Origin: Planctomycetota bacterium
GTDB taxonomy: Bacteria; Planctomycetota; UBA8742; UBA2392
Direction of reading: 5' to 3'
Length of the DNA stretch: 64,000 bases
NCBI GenBank assembly: GCA_020638635.1
Contig: JACKIE010000013.1
Location: forward strand, 1 to 64,000
Shown here piece by piece: positions 16,412-25,839 of this stretch (positions within the stretch are counted from its first letter, which is position 1; each line of letters begins with the position of its first letter). The notes beneath the pieces were generated by a model. That model made no database searches, was not told the origin of the DNA, and worked only from the letters and a program-made list of their open reading frames with translations. The position numbers were made by a program, and so were the translations under genes.

Positions 16412-17242
16412 ATGAAATCAGCATGGTTGATCGCGGCAGTTTTTGCTTCGGTGGTTGCAGGTGCCGGCGGCGGATTTGTGGCCAGCCGCTACCTCGGCGC
16501 CGAACAGCCGACACCGGCCAAGGTAGAAGTTGCTGCCATGGACCTGGGCGGCACGGACCACGGTGCCGACCTGAAAAGACAGTCAGATGAAATCAGCAAG
16601 CTGCGTGGCGAATTGCAGGCTCTGCAGGTGCGGCTCGACAAGGCCGAACAGCCCCAGGAACCCGACGCCGAGCTGAAGAAGCAGCTTGCGGACCTGCAGG
16701 CCAAGGTTGACAACATGAAGAGCACCGGCGGCACGGTGGTCGCCAGCGACGGCTCGGGCGAAGCGGTCCCCAGCCCCGACCCGAACACCACCGAGTTCGA
16801 GGCGGCCGTGAACGCCGCCATCGAGAAGCGCGAAGCGGCCCAGCGCGCCGAGCGCGACGCCGAGCGCCAAAAGCAGATGGAAGAGTGGGCCAACCAGCGA
16901 AACAAGACGATTGTAGACAAGCTCACCACTGACCTCGCGCTGACCGACGTGCAGAAGACCAACATCGAGACCATCCTGAAGGACCAGGACGCCAAACGGG
17001 CCGAGGTGATGGCCCGCGGCAACGCGGCCCGTGAAAACGGCGAAGAGTTCGACTGGCGCACCGAGATGAGTACTGTCAGCACCGCGGCCGTGGAGGCCGT
17101 GCGCGCCGAGCTGTCCTCGGCCCAGCTCACGACCTTCAACGAGCTGCTGGGCGAAAGCAACAGCCTGGATTCGCTGGCCGGCGGGCGGCGCGGCGGATTC
17201 GGCATGGGCGGCCCGGGCGGCGGTGGCCGACGCGGCAACTAA
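16412..17242 (+). CDS. Membrane-anchored coiled-coil protein with Spy/CpxP-like segment
   Basis: An N-terminal membrane anchor (AWLIAAVFASVVAGAGGGFV) is followed by coiled coils (residues 50-110 and 130-165). The segment LALTDVQKTNIETILKDQDA again recalls the LTxxQ motif. The C-terminus is a Gly/Arg tail (GGRRGGFGMGGPGGGGRRGN). Like the gene before it, it is anchored and mostly outside the cytoplasm, so the pair may sense envelope state for the ECF sigma factor. AAGGAGAG precedes the ATG, and the gap to the previous stop is 17 bp. Confidence 0.65.
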   Translation: MKSAWLIAAVFASVVAGAGGGFVASRYLGAEQPTPAKVEVAAMDLGGTDHGADLKRQSDEISKLRGELQALQVRLDKAEQPQEPDAELKKQLADLQAKVDNMKSTGGTVVASDGSGEAVPSPDPNTTEFEAAVNAAIEKREAAQRAERDAERQKQMEEWANQRNKTIVDKLTTDLALTDVQKTNIETILKDQDAKRAEVMARGNAARENGEEFDWRTEMSTVSTAAVEAVRAELSSAQLTTFNELLGESNSLDSLAGGRRGGFGMGGPGGGGRRGN

Positions 17243-17256
17243 CAGCGGGAAATCAA

Positions 17257-17290
17257 ACACGCCGGGGAGTAATCCCCGGTGTGTTGCATT
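17257..17290. terminator. Bidirectional terminator-like hairpin
   Basis: An 11-bp stem (ACACGCCGGGG with a near-perfect complement, one G-T pair, loop AGTAAT) at 17257-17284 lies between convergent stops at 17242 and 17300 and is followed by GCATTT. Confidence 0.65.
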
Positions 17291-17299
17291 TGACAGGCC

Positions 17300-18634
17300 T
17301 CAACCGGCCGCGGGGATCGGGATCTGCATTTTGATCGCATCCCAGATCTTCCACAGCGCCGAGGCGATGGCCAGCAGGAACAGCGGCTGCATGATGAAAC
17401 GGTGGACCAGGATCTTGGTCCGATACTTCCAGGCTGCCGGTCGCGCGCGCCGGAAGCGCTGCATGGCGAGATGCTCTTCTCGCGACCGCAACTTGACGAT
17501 CCCGACTGTAAGGTACACGCGCGCCACGTTGTAGAGCAGCAGCGCCACGGTCAGCACCGCGTGGGTCCAGCCCAGCAAGCTCTTCATGCCATAGAATCCA
17601 AATAACAGCACTTCCCAGACCGGGATCATCTCGTACTTCTGTTCCTTCAGGAACGGGATGTTCAGCGCCAGGCCTGAAATGCCGGCAGCGCCGGCGGCCA
17701 TGGCCATCTTGGTAAGTAGCGGCGCGACAAACGCGAACAGGAACATCAGGTGGAACGCCAGCAACGTGCCCGAATAGTTGTCGCGCAGCACTTCCCATTC
17801 ATTGTCCACGAACGCGTTCTGCAGGTCCACGCTGCTGCGGTCTTCGCACTGGTTTGCGATTACCTCGCTGTCCACGGTCAGGCCTTCGAGGCTGACATCC
17901 TTCAGTTTCAGCTCGCCTTGCACCTCCGCGGCCCAGATGCCCGCGCGGCGGTCGGCGGCCCTGTGCGTGACCGAGGCTTCCTCCCAACCCGCGGCGATGG
18001 CCGTAATGCGGCAGTCCTCGAGGTCGGCGTGGCGGATGGCGACGGATTCGAAGTTGCCGCAGATCGCGCATTCGCGCAGCGACACGCGGTTCAGCACAAG
18101 GCGCCCGCCCGCGCCCTTGAATTCGAGGTTGCGCAGCCGCGTGCGCGGGTTGGCGGCGTCCGTGCCCGAGGTGACCAGCCCGGCGACCGGCACCACCGTG
18201 CGATTGCCCGCCTGCAGCGACCAGCACCCGTCGAGGCTGAGCGTGCGGGAGTCGAGCTGCAGGTCTTCCAGCACGCGGCACTCGCGGAAAGTTACCTGGT
18301 CGGCCTGGATGGCGCAGTTGCGCACTTCGCCGCAACCAACGAAGGCCAGCTCGGCGTCCAGCTCGTCGGCGCAGCGGATCTTGACGTTGCTGAGGCTGAC
18401 GTTCTGGAAGGTGACGCGCCGGCCGTCCACGCGCGGGCCGACCAGGATGTCGCCGTCGCTGAGGCTGCCGTTGCGGATGATGTAGAAGTGTTCGGTGATG
18501 TCGAGGTGGACTTCGCCCAATGCGAGCTTCTCGCCCTTCAGGTCGATGACGCGCTCGGCGGCCTGGGCCGAGACCGCGCCCACGGAATCAATCGGGGCGC
18601 GCGAGCCGAACCAGGAGCGGGTCAGGGAAGTCAT
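17300..18634 (-). CDS. Pentapeptide-like beta-helix protein with C-terminal membrane segments
   Basis: The 444-residue protein begins with a repetitive region (about 20-270) in which short strand-like units alternate (VTFQNVSLSNVKIRCADELD, VSLRECAICGNFESVAIRHA). This is typical of right-handed quadrilateral or parallel beta-helix proteins of the pentapeptide-repeat kind. Three or four hydrophobic helices follow (LLAFHLMFLFAFVAPLLTKM, AVLTVALLLYNVARVYLTVG, FIMQPLFLLAIASALW). A beta-helix on a membrane base may act as a docking platform. Function is unknown. It follows the small gene at 18660 by 25 bp on the same strand. Confidence 0.7.
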   Translation of the reverse strand: MTSLTRSWFGSRAPIDSVGAVSAQAAERVIDLKGEKLALGEVHLDITEHFYIIRNGSLSDGDILVGPRVDGRRVTFQNVSLSNVKIRCADELDAELAFVGCGEVRNCAIQADQVTFRECRVLEDLQLDSRTLSLDGCWSLQAGNRTVVPVAGLVTSGTDAANPRTRLRNLEFKGAGGRLVLNRVSLRECAICGNFESVAIRHADLEDCRITAIAAGWEEASVTHRAADRRAGIWAAEVQGELKLKDVSLEGLTVDSEVIANQCEDRSSVDLQNAFVDNEWEVLRDNYSGTLLAFHLMFLFAFVAPLLTKMAMAAGAAGISGLALNIPFLKEQKYEMIPVWEVLLFGFYGMKSLLGWTHAVLTVALLLYNVARVYLTVGIVKLRSREEHLAMQRFRRARPAAWKYRTKILVHRFIMQPLFLLAIASALWKIWDAIKMQIPIPAAG

Positions 18635-18659
18635 GGCCACCTTTTACCGCAGGGCGCGC

Positions 18660-18929
18660 CTAGCCGTAAATGTACTGGGTCGTCTCTGGCAACCTGCCCA
18701 CGGCCCACTGGTTCCAGACAGCCTTGCAGGCGCACTGGTACCAGGTGTTGGTGTCGTCACCGGGGCAGGGCTCAAGCAGGTGCATGTCGCCCGTCCGGCG
18801 CTGGATGCTCATCACGCCCACAACGCCGTCTTCCGGGCTGAACGAGTAGCGCACGGCCGCCTCATCTTCGCCGCTCTTCCAGATGTAGATGTAGGTTGCC
18901 ACGTTGCCGTCCTGCCGGGCCTCAGGCAT
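18660..18929 (-). CDS. Small hypothetical protein
   Basis: This 89-residue protein starts at the ATG at 18929 and has a well-formed globular composition (YIYIWKSGEDEAAVRYSFSP, then CPGDDTNTWYQCACKAVWNQ). Its three cysteines and aromatic residues suggest a compact fold. It is divergent by 9 bp from the membrane glycosyltransferase and lies directly upstream of the beta-helix membrane gene, so it is probably cotranscribed with the latter. No family is recognised. Confidence 0.6.
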   Translation of the reverse strand: MPEARQDGNVATYIYIWKSGEDEAAVRYSFSPEDGVVGVMSIQRRTGDMHLLEPCPGDDTNTWYQCACKAVWNQWAVGRLPETTQYIYG

Positions 18930-18938
18930 TCTTGGAGC

Positions 18939-20450
18939 ATGGAGCCCGAGGCGCAAGGACACAGAAAGCTGTTGTCGTCGGTGCTGGCGGCATCGGCGCT
19001 GGCCGCCCTGCTGCTGGTGCTGGCGGCGGGCACCGGTGCAGGCCCCGGCGTTGGGCCTGACGGCGTGGTGTACATCGACGCCGCCGGCCACATTGCCGCG
19101 GGCGAAGGCCCGCTGGCCACGGACGCCCACGGCGACGCGCGGCTGGTGACCACCTGGCCCCCGCTGTTTCCCGCCCTGCTGGGCTTCGGCACGCTGCTGG
19201 GCCTTGAGCCCGGGACCGCTGCGCTGCTGCTCAACACCTGGTGCCACGCCGCGCTCGCATTGCTGGCCGGCGTGCTGGCCTGGCGCGTCAGCGGCCGACG
19301 AGAAGCCGCCCTGGTGGCAGCGCCGCTGATCGCCACCACTCCCATCGCCCTGCGCTACGCCGGCTGTGTGCTGACGGAGCCCCTGTTCCTGGCCCTCACC
19401 ACAGGCGCTCTGCTGCCTCTGCTGGCCCATCATCGCGAGGGGCGCCTGTGTCACCTGGTATGGGCCGGCTCGCTGCTGGGCCTCGCGTGCATGCAGCGCT
19501 ATGCCGGCTACGCCTGGCTGGCGGCCGTGCCGCTGTGGTTGATGCTGCGCCCCGGGCGGCTGCGAAACGTGAGCGTGTTCCTGGCGGCAGCGTTGCCCCT
19601 TCCGCTGGTGTGGCGGATCGTGATTTGGACCTCTCAGAACACGCTGGATCCGCGCGGTGCAAGCTTTGGTCTGCCCACGTTCCTGCACGTCAAGTCACTG
19701 GCTCACTCGCTGTCCACATGGCTGCTGCCCGAGAGTTCTGCCGTGGTTCTGCGAGCGGCGGCCGCCGGACTGGTGGTGCTGGCTGTGGTGGCCGGTGGGG
19801 TCTGCGTGCTGCGACGTCGCCGCGAGCCGGAGATGGCACCTGGGCTGCTGCTGGTCCTGGTGGGCCTCTGTTACCTGGCGCTGCTGGGGACGACGGTTCT
19901 GTTTCTGGATCGTGCCTTGCTGCCCGAGCCGCGCATGCTGCTGCCCGTGCTGCCGCTGGCACTTGCGGGGCTGGGCTGGGCGCTGAGCGGGCTGGGTGGG
20001 AGCAAGCGTTGGGCGGCATTCGTTCTGGCGGCGCTGATCGGGCTCGGGGGACTGATCCGCGACGTGGGCGTAGTGAGCAGCCTGCGCGTGGGTGAGGGCT
20101 ACGCGGCTCCAGAGTGGCGAGACTCACCCACGCTGCAGGCCGCGCTTGAGCAGCCGGGTCCCCTGTACGCTTCCAACCCGCAGCCCCTTATCCTGCGCGG
20201 CGTGCCGGCCCGCGCGCTGCCGCTGGAGGGCACGATCGAGTACCTGATGCCGCTGGGCGTGTCGCCCTGGCCTGACACCGCACAGGCGCGCCGCGAGTTG
20301 CGCGAAAAGCTGGCCGAAGGCGGCTGCGTGGTGTGGTTCAACCGCGACGGCCCGGTCGATGAGCTGAAGGCCGAGCTCGACCTGGTGACACTGGCCGCCT
20401 ACGAAGACGGCGAGCTGCTTGTCGGGCGTCAGGCACAAGCGCGGAAGTAG
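18939..20450 (+). CDS. Polytopic membrane glycosyltransferase (GT-C/GT39-like)
   Basis: The 503-residue protein has about ten membrane segments and a first periplasmic loop with acidic residues (VGPDGVVYIDAAGHIAAGEG). This fits lipid-linked sugar transferases of the GT-C fold, which use polyprenyl-phosphate sugars. The C-terminal 110 residues are soluble (GYAAPEWRDSPTLQAALEQP). It opens a polysaccharide locus that continues with UDP-xylose synthesis, Wza-like and Wzz-like genes. The stop at 20450 overlaps the convergent decarboxylase stop by 22 bp. Confidence 0.75.
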   Translation: MEPEAQGHRKLLSSVLAASALAALLLVLAAGTGAGPGVGPDGVVYIDAAGHIAAGEGPLATDAHGDARLVTTWPPLFPALLGFGTLLGLEPGTAALLLNTWCHAALALLAGVLAWRVSGRREAALVAAPLIATTPIALRYAGCVLTEPLFLALTTGALLPLLAHHREGRLCHLVWAGSLLGLACMQRYAGYAWLAAVPLWLMLRPGRLRNVSVFLAAALPLPLVWRIVIWTSQNTLDPRGASFGLPTFLHVKSLAHSLSTWLLPESSAVVLRAAAAGLVVLAVVAGGVCVLRRRREPEMAPGLLLVLVGLCYLALLGTTVLFLDRALLPEPRMLLPVLPLALAGLGWALSGLGGSKRWAAFVLAALIGLGGLIRDVGVVSSLRVGEGYAAPEWRDSPTLQAALEQPGPLYASNPQPLILRGVPARALPLEGTIEYLMPLGVSPWPDTAQARRELREKLAEGGCVVWFNRDGPVDELKAELDLVTLAAYEDGELLVGRQAQARK

Positions 20451-21358
20451 TCGATGGTGCGCTGCAAGCCGGCTTCGAGGGCGGTGCCCGGCGCGAAGCC
20501 CAGCTCGGCCCGGGCGCGGGTGATGTCCGGGCAGCGACGGCCGGGGTCGTCGGGCTGGGCGGGGCCGTCAACGATGGGGCTGCTGCTGCCGGTCAGGCGC
20601 AGGATGGTTTCGGCCAGCTCGCGGATGCTGATCTCGTGCGGGTTGCCCAGGTTGAACGGCTGGTGGCGCAACTCGCCCTGATACTCCATCAGCGACATCA
20701 GGCCGCCGATCAGGTCGTCCACGTAGCAGAAGCTGCGGCTCTGGCGCCCTCCGCCGTACAGGCGTAGCGGCTCGCCGCGCAGGGCCGCCAGTATGAAGTT
20801 GCTGACCACGCGCCCGTCGTCGGGGGCCATGCGCGGACCGTAGGTGTTGAAGATGCGGGCGATGCGCACGTCCACGCCGTGTTCGCGGTGGTACTCCATC
20901 ATCAGGGTTTCGGCGATGCGCTTGCCCTCGTCGTAGCAGGCGCGGGGGCCGAGTTGGTTCACGTTGCCCAGGTAGTCCTCGCGCTGGGGGGAAACCTTGG
21001 GGTCGCCGTACACCTCGCTGGTGCTGGCAAGCAGGATGCGCGCTCCAGTGCGGCGCGCCAGGCCCAGCATGTTCATGGTGCCCAGCACGTTGGTCTTTAC
21101 AGTGCGGACCGGGTTGGACTGGTAGTGTACTGGGCTGGCCGGGCAGGCCAGGTGGTAGACCTTCTCCGCATCCAGCTTGATGGGATGGATCAGGTCGTGC
21201 TCAATGAATTCGAAGTCGCCGTGCAAGTGCTCGATGTTGGCGCGCGAGCCGGTGCTGAGGTTGTCCAGGCACAGCACGCGATGGCCCGCCGCAAGCAGGC
21301 GCTCACACAGGTGCGAGCCGAGAAAGCCCGCTCCGCCGGTGACGAGGATTGTGGTCAT
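20429..21358 (-). CDS. UDP-glucuronate decarboxylase (UDP-xylose synthase)
   Basis: This NAD-dependent extended short-chain dehydrogenase of 309 residues converts UDP-glucuronate to UDP-xylose for surface glycans. It has the Rossmann motif TGGAGFLGSHL, the UXS signature YHLACPASPVHYQSNPVRT, STSEVYGDP and the catalytic YDEGK lysine-tyrosine pair. RIFNTYGPRMAPDDGRVVSN and GGGRQSRSFCYVDDL are also typical. The length equals bacterial UXS. The Wza-like gene lies 3 bp upstream on the same strand, so Wzz, Wza and UXS form one operon. Confidence 0.93.
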   Translation of the reverse strand: MTTILVTGGAGFLGSHLCERLLAAGHRVLCLDNLSTGSRANIEHLHGDFEFIEHDLIHPIKLDAEKVYHLACPASPVHYQSNPVRTVKTNVLGTMNMLGLARRTGARILLASTSEVYGDPKVSPQREDYLGNVNQLGPRACYDEGKRIAETLMMEYHREHGVDVRIARIFNTYGPRMAPDDGRVVSNFILAALRGEPLRLYGGGRQSRSFCYVDDLIGGLMSLMEYQGELRHQPFNLGNPHEISIRELAETILRLTGSSSPIVDGPAQPDDPGRRCPDITRARAELGFAPGTALEAGLQRTIDYFRACA

Positions 21359-21361
21359 CTC

Positions 21362-22123
21362 CTAGTCCGCCAGGCCGCCATCGGCGATGGTGTCCACCAG
21401 CAGCGCGGTGCCCAGGCCGCTGGCGGTGGTGCCTACGATGCGGCTGTAGATGCCCAGGGCGCGCTCCATGTCCTGCAACCACGACTGGTCGAGGAACAGC
21501 ACGTCGCCTGGGTGCAGCGGAAGGTCCGCCTGGTTGCCGACTACCGCCTCGGCCAGGTCGTAACGGAACACCTTGCGGTCTTTGATCGACTTGATGTTGC
21601 GCACCACGTACAGGTAGGGCGTGACGTCCAGGTCAGGCTCGCCTGGGCCGCCGGCCAGTGCCACGGCCTCGATGACACCCATGTTCTTGCGGTACGGGAT
21701 TACGCCGCCGCTGGCGCGCTGGCCCACTCCATTGCGTTCCGTGACACCGCCGAAGTTCCCGATGAAGACGATCGGGTCCGGCCCGTTGACCCGCTTCAGA
21801 TACAGGGTCATGGTGGGATTGACGTAGTAGCGCGTGAGCTTTGACTTCAGGGTCTCGCGGGTCTGCTTCAAGGTCATGCCCATGACTTCGATTTCGCCGG
21901 CCCACTTGAAGGTGGCGCTGCCGTCGGGAAGCACCGTCGTCTCCCAGTCATAGTCGTCGTCCTCGGCAATCTCGACCTGAACCACGTCGCCCGGCGTCAG
22001 CGTATAGACGTAGGGGTCGGGCGGCAGCTCGGTCAAACTCGACACGTCCGTGTACGTCTCGGGCGAATGGCAGGCGCATAGCAGCAGCGCCAACAGGCAG
22101 GCCGGTGCAAGTCGTAACGTCAT
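21362..22123 (-). CDS. Wza-type polysaccharide export lipoprotein
   Basis: This outer-membrane polysaccharide export protein has a lipoprotein signal peptide (lipobox LLCAC) and 253 residues. The poly-export domain includes VYTLTPGDVVQVEIAEDDDY and a second beta-rich segment. An SLBB-like part (VIEAVALAGGPGEPDLDVTP) and the ending LPLHPGDVLFLDQ are typical. It is shorter than E. coli Wza and similar to the minimal exporters of exopolysaccharide loci. Its start overlaps the Wzz-like stop by 4 bp (ATGA), so translation is coupled. Confidence 0.88.
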   Translation of the reverse strand: MTLRLAPACLLALLLCACHSPETYTDVSSLTELPPDPYVYTLTPGDVVQVEIAEDDDYDWETTVLPDGSATFKWAGEIEVMGMTLKQTRETLKSKLTRYYVNPTMTLYLKRVNGPDPIVFIGNFGGVTERNGVGQRASGGVIPYRKNMGVIEAVALAGGPGEPDLDVTPYLYVVRNIKSIKDRKVFRYDLAEAVVGNQADLPLHPGDVLFLDQSWLQDMERALGIYSRIVGTTASGLGTALLVDTIADGGLAD

Positions 22124-24204
22124 ACAGTCCTCGCGGTGCGCAGCTGGCGGCGGCGCAGCAGGCCGATTGCCACACCGATGCCGACCACCAGGCCGAGGAC
22201 CAGGCCCACGGCGATGCCGATCAGCGTCTCGCGCTCGATCTTGCGGGCGTCGGCAGCCGGACTGACCAGCGCAAGTTCGCGGTCGGCGGAGGCTCTTACG
22301 ACGGTGAGTTCCTCGATGACTATTTCAGTGCGGTCCTTGGCACGCAGCAGGTCCTGTTCGTCGCGGCGCAGTGCCTCGGACGCCAAGTAATCCTCGCGGA
22401 GGCCCTCGAGCTCCGTCTCGAGCTTCGGAATGCGCTTTTCCAGGTAGTCTACGCGGTCCTGGGCGATGCTCATGCGAGAGCGTGCGCGGGCCACGCGGTC
22501 TTCCGCGAGGGCGCGGACCGGGTTCAATTTGCGCTCATCCAGGTCTTCCGGGGCGCCCTTCTCAAGCTCCCGGATCTCGGCCTTCACCAGCTCGATGTCT
22601 TCCTGCAATTCCTTGATTTTTTCCTGGATCGGGTGGTCTGGCCCGAAGTTGTTGCGCTTGCGGGCCAGCTCGTAGAGCTCGCGCTCGAGCTGTTCAAGGA
22701 AACCGCGGCGTGCAGCGATGCGTTCGTTCTGCTGCGGCAGCTCGAACTCCGGCAGGCGCTGCGCGATGGTGGTCTGGGTGTCCAGCTCTTCGCGGGCTGC
22801 GCGCAGCTCGATCTTCGAATCCTCCAGATCCGCGCGGGACTGTTGGATTTCGGACACGAGCTGGCGGGTGCGAGACTCGATGTCCACGCCGATCGATTCC
22901 ACGTCGCCGGTTGCGAACTCTTCCAGACGCTTCTGGTACAGCCCCGCAAGGTCCTGCTCAATCCTCTTGTTGCGCGCCTCGTAGTCGGCCAGGTTCAGTG
23001 TTGCCTCGCGCGTCACGTGCTCATAGTGCACGCGCCGGAACTCCTCGGCTGATGCACCCGCGATCGCCTGCGCAAGCAGCGCGTCCTCATGCACGGCCTT
23101 GAACTCGACCAGGTAGGCATCGCGGCTGGTCTCGTTGACGGTGACGGTCAAGGCCCGGGCCACGGTGTCCGGGGATACCGGGTGCTTCTGGAGTTCCTCG
23201 GGTTTGGGGTTCTCGCCCGGCGCCCACCCTGTCTCGGACAGCCGCTTGCTTACCCGCTGGTGGAAGGTGGGCAGCTTGACCAGCTCCAGTACCGTCTTGG
23301 CAGGTAACGAAGGCACGTACTCGCTGGTTTCGCCGGTGATGGGCGCGCGCAGGCTGCTGGTCGGGGTCTTCTGCAGCAGCGCACTGCTCTCGTAGCGGTC
23401 CGAGCTGGCGGCCATGGCCAAGTAGCCGAAGGCCGCGAACACCAGCATGCTGAACAGCACCACATGCCAGCTCTGCAGGGCCGCGCGTCCCACCAGATCG
23501 AACACGTCCTGGCCCGCACCCGCGCCTGACGTCTGGGTATGGGGTGCGGGGGCCACGCGCTCGCGCTCTTCCTGCTCGATCAGGATGCGCCCGATGACGG
23601 GTGACTCGCCGCTCTGGGCCGCCGTGCGCGCCGAAGGCTGCTCGGGAACGGCGTCGAGAGCGGGGCGGATGTTCGGCTTCCATGGACGGCGTGAAAGCAG
23701 GTCGCCAAGCGTGTAAGCGCCGTGCAGGCCGGCGGCGGGGTTCAGGGCCACTTCCAGCGGGCGGTCCACGCTGTCGCGCCCGAGCTGGTTCAGCTCGGAG
23801 CCCAGGTACTCAACGAAGGCGTCGAGTTCCTCGCGCGTGTCGTGGCTACGATCGCCCGAGTCCACCCGGCGGGCCAGTTCACCGGCGCGGCCTAGAAGCG
23901 TCAGCGCCGCGGCGACGACGCCCAGCCGCGCGTACTCGTCAGAGGAAAGGGCGTCCAAAATGGAGTGGGAGGCCTGCGAAGCCGCGGTGGTCTCCCCGTC
24001 GCGCAGCAGGCGGCGCACGACATCGACCGACTCCAGCACCTCGAGCGTGCGTCCTTGCTTCTCCAGCTCGCCCCGCAGGCGGCCCTCGACGGCGCCTTCA
24101 GATCCAGCCAGCAGCTCGGCCACGCGGCGACGCGCGCCGGTGTAATCACCCCGGGCGGCCAGCTTGCGGACCTGCTCAATGGAAGCCTGGATGTCCGACG
24201 CCAA
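22120..24204 (-). CDS. Wzz-type chain-length determinant with long N-terminal extension
   Basis: The 694-residue inner-membrane protein has two membrane segments: AALQSWHVVLFSMLVFAAFG near residue 245 and TLIGIAVGLVLGLVVGIGVA near the C-terminus. Between them is a large periplasmic coiled-coil region (KRIEQDLAGLYQKRLEEFAT), typical of Wzz/GumC chain-length regulators. The first 240 residues form an extra helical cytoplasmic domain not found in standard Wzz. No tyrosine kinase follows. The TTG start at 24204 is supported by GGGGAG five bases upstream and by an in-frame stop just before it. It is divergent from the polymerase gene at 24319. Confidence 0.85.
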   Translation of the reverse strand: MASDIQASIEQVRKLAARGDYTGARRRVAELLAGSEGAVEGRLRGELEKQGRTLEVLESVDVVRRLLRDGETTAASQASHSILDALSSDEYARLGVVAAALTLLGRAGELARRVDSGDRSHDTREELDAFVEYLGSELNQLGRDSVDRPLEVALNPAAGLHGAYTLGDLLSRRPWKPNIRPALDAVPEQPSARTAAQSGESPVIGRILIEQEERERVAPAPHTQTSGAGAGQDVFDLVGRAALQSWHVVLFSMLVFAAFGYLAMAASSDRYESSALLQKTPTSSLRAPITGETSEYVPSLPAKTVLELVKLPTFHQRVSKRLSETGWAPGENPKPEELQKHPVSPDTVARALTVTVNETSRDAYLVEFKAVHEDALLAQAIAGASAEEFRRVHYEHVTREATLNLADYEARNKRIEQDLAGLYQKRLEEFATGDVESIGVDIESRTRQLVSEIQQSRADLEDSKIELRAAREELDTQTTIAQRLPEFELPQQNERIAARRGFLEQLERELYELARKRNNFGPDHPIQEKIKELQEDIELVKAEIRELEKGAPEDLDERKLNPVRALAEDRVARARSRMSIAQDRVDYLEKRIPKLETELEGLREDYLASEALRRDEQDLLRAKDRTEIVIEELTVVRASADRELALVSPAADARKIERETLIGIAVGLVLGLVVGIGVAIGLLRRRQLRTARTV

Positions 24205-24318
24205 TCAGTCTCCCCGCATCCGGCGCCGGGACGGAGAAAAGCTCGCCCCGGACACGCCCGAATATCGTACCCTTTGTTAAGTATCGTCTTTCAGGGGCCC
24301 AGACTCAAGCGCAAGTCC

Positions 24319-25839
24319 ATGCAAGCCACGCCCGTTGTCCTGCCCGAACCCGAGGGTCTGCGCAATCCGCGCCTGCGCAAGGCGTTGGCGTTTTCGTTCA
24401 GCGCAGCCGGCTTGGGCACCCTGCTTGGGGCGCTGGCCTGGAACCAGGACCCGCTGCTGGGCTCCGCCCTTGGGGCCGGCGTCGGCTTCCTGCTGGGGGC
24501 GATCGCCGGCGCCTTTGCCGACTGGCGCGTGGGGCTGGCCCTGCTGGTGGTGGTGCTGATCGGCGAAGACTCGCTGCGCAAGGCCGTGCCGGGCTCGCCG
24601 TACACGATCTCGCTGGGCAAGGACTTCCTGATCGTCGCCTGTTACCTGTGCTATGCCCTGCGGCCGCATTTGCGCCGGCCCTTGCGCCGCGCCGACAACC
24701 TGGAGCAGTGGGGCATCTACTTCCCGATCCTGGCCTGGATGGCGTTCGTGGTGCTGGAGGCCGCGAACCCGGCGATCCCGCACATCCTGGTGGGCGTCTC
24801 CGGTATCCGCACCTGGCTGCTGTACATGCCGATGATGGTGCTGATGTCGAATTTTTTCCGCAGCAACACGTCGGCGGACAACTTTCTGCGGGCGCTGGCG
24901 TTCATGGCGATCCCGATCTTCGTCGTCACCCTGCTGCAGAACTCTTTCTATCACAGCATGCCGCCCTTCCTGCGCGAGAGCGCATTCCAGAAGATTCGCA
25001 TCCTGGAGAGCGGCGGCGAGGTGCGCTACAACGAGTCGATCTTCGCCAGCCCCACGCTGCTGGCCCTGGTCTGCGTGTTCCAGCTTTGCCTGGTGATCGG
25101 GCTGCTGAAGATGCCGCGCCCGCGCCGCCAGCGCATCTGGCTGTGGATATCGGGTTACTGCGCCATCATGTCGGCGCACCTGTCCGGCATCCGCACCGGC
25201 CTGCTGTTCTGCGCTACCGCGATCCTCACCTGTGTGCCGTTGATCCTCTATCGTTTCGAGAAGTCACAAGGCCTGCCGCGCCGCCACCGGCCGGGGCTGA
25301 TCACCGGCGGGCTGATCGGCCTGCTGCTGGGTTCGATGCTGGTGGGGTTCATGGAGGGCAACCGGGCCGAGGCTTTCTGGACCAGCATCCAGCCGGTGCT
25401 CGTCGAGGAGCGCATGGACGTGGCCATCGCCGTGACCGACGACTTCGGCGGCGGCCTGCTGGGCAACGGCACGGGCAGTGCCGGCAAGTCCGGGCGGGTG
25501 ATGAACCTGCTGGGCAGGGCCAGCCCGGGCAACGAATCCGTGGAATGGGGCACCGCCCTGGTGCGCTACAGCTTCGGCGTGGTGGGCATGTGGCTGGGCG
25601 CGATCCTGGGCCTGTGGGCGCTGTTCGGCCTGTTGCGCGCCGCGACCGTGAACCGTGAGGCGCCATTTGCCTGCCTGCGCTACACACTGTGGGTCTACAT
25701 CGGCGCGCAGCTCAGCTGGTTCCTGTTCAAGGCCTACCCGGTGCTGGAGAACGGCACACTCGGAGTGCTGTACTGGAGCAGCGCCGGGCTGATCATCGGC
25801 CTGCGCAGGCTGGATGAAGTCACAGAGGTCAGAGGCTAG
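24319..25839 (+). CDS. O-antigen polymerase/ligase-like membrane protein
   Basis: The 506-residue polytopic protein has about twelve membrane segments and a large loop (residues 350-420, DDFGGGLLGNGTGSAGKSGR), as in Wzy polymerases and WaaL ligases. It probably joins glycan repeat units or transfers the glycan from a lipid carrier on the periplasmic face. It is divergent from the Wzz/Wza/UXS operon and followed by a GT4 glycosyltransferase. The ATG at 24319 gives the shortest consistent N-terminus. Confidence 0.8.
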   Translation: MQATPVVLPEPEGLRNPRLRKALAFSFSAAGLGTLLGALAWNQDPLLGSALGAGVGFLLGAIAGAFADWRVGLALLVVVLIGEDSLRKAVPGSPYTISLGKDFLIVACYLCYALRPHLRRPLRRADNLEQWGIYFPILAWMAFVVLEAANPAIPHILVGVSGIRTWLLYMPMMVLMSNFFRSNTSADNFLRALAFMAIPIFVVTLLQNSFYHSMPPFLRESAFQKIRILESGGEVRYNESIFASPTLLALVCVFQLCLVIGLLKMPRPRRQRIWLWISGYCAIMSAHLSGIRTGLLFCATAILTCVPLILYRFEKSQGLPRRHRPGLITGGLIGLLLGSMLVGFMEGNRAEAFWTSIQPVLVEERMDVAIAVTDDFGGGLLGNGTGSAGKSGRVMNLLGRASPGNESVEWGTALVRYSFGVVGMWLGAILGLWALFGLLRAATVNREAPFACLRYTLWVYIGAQLSWFLFKAYPVLENGTLGVLYWSSAGLIIGLRRLDEVTEVRG

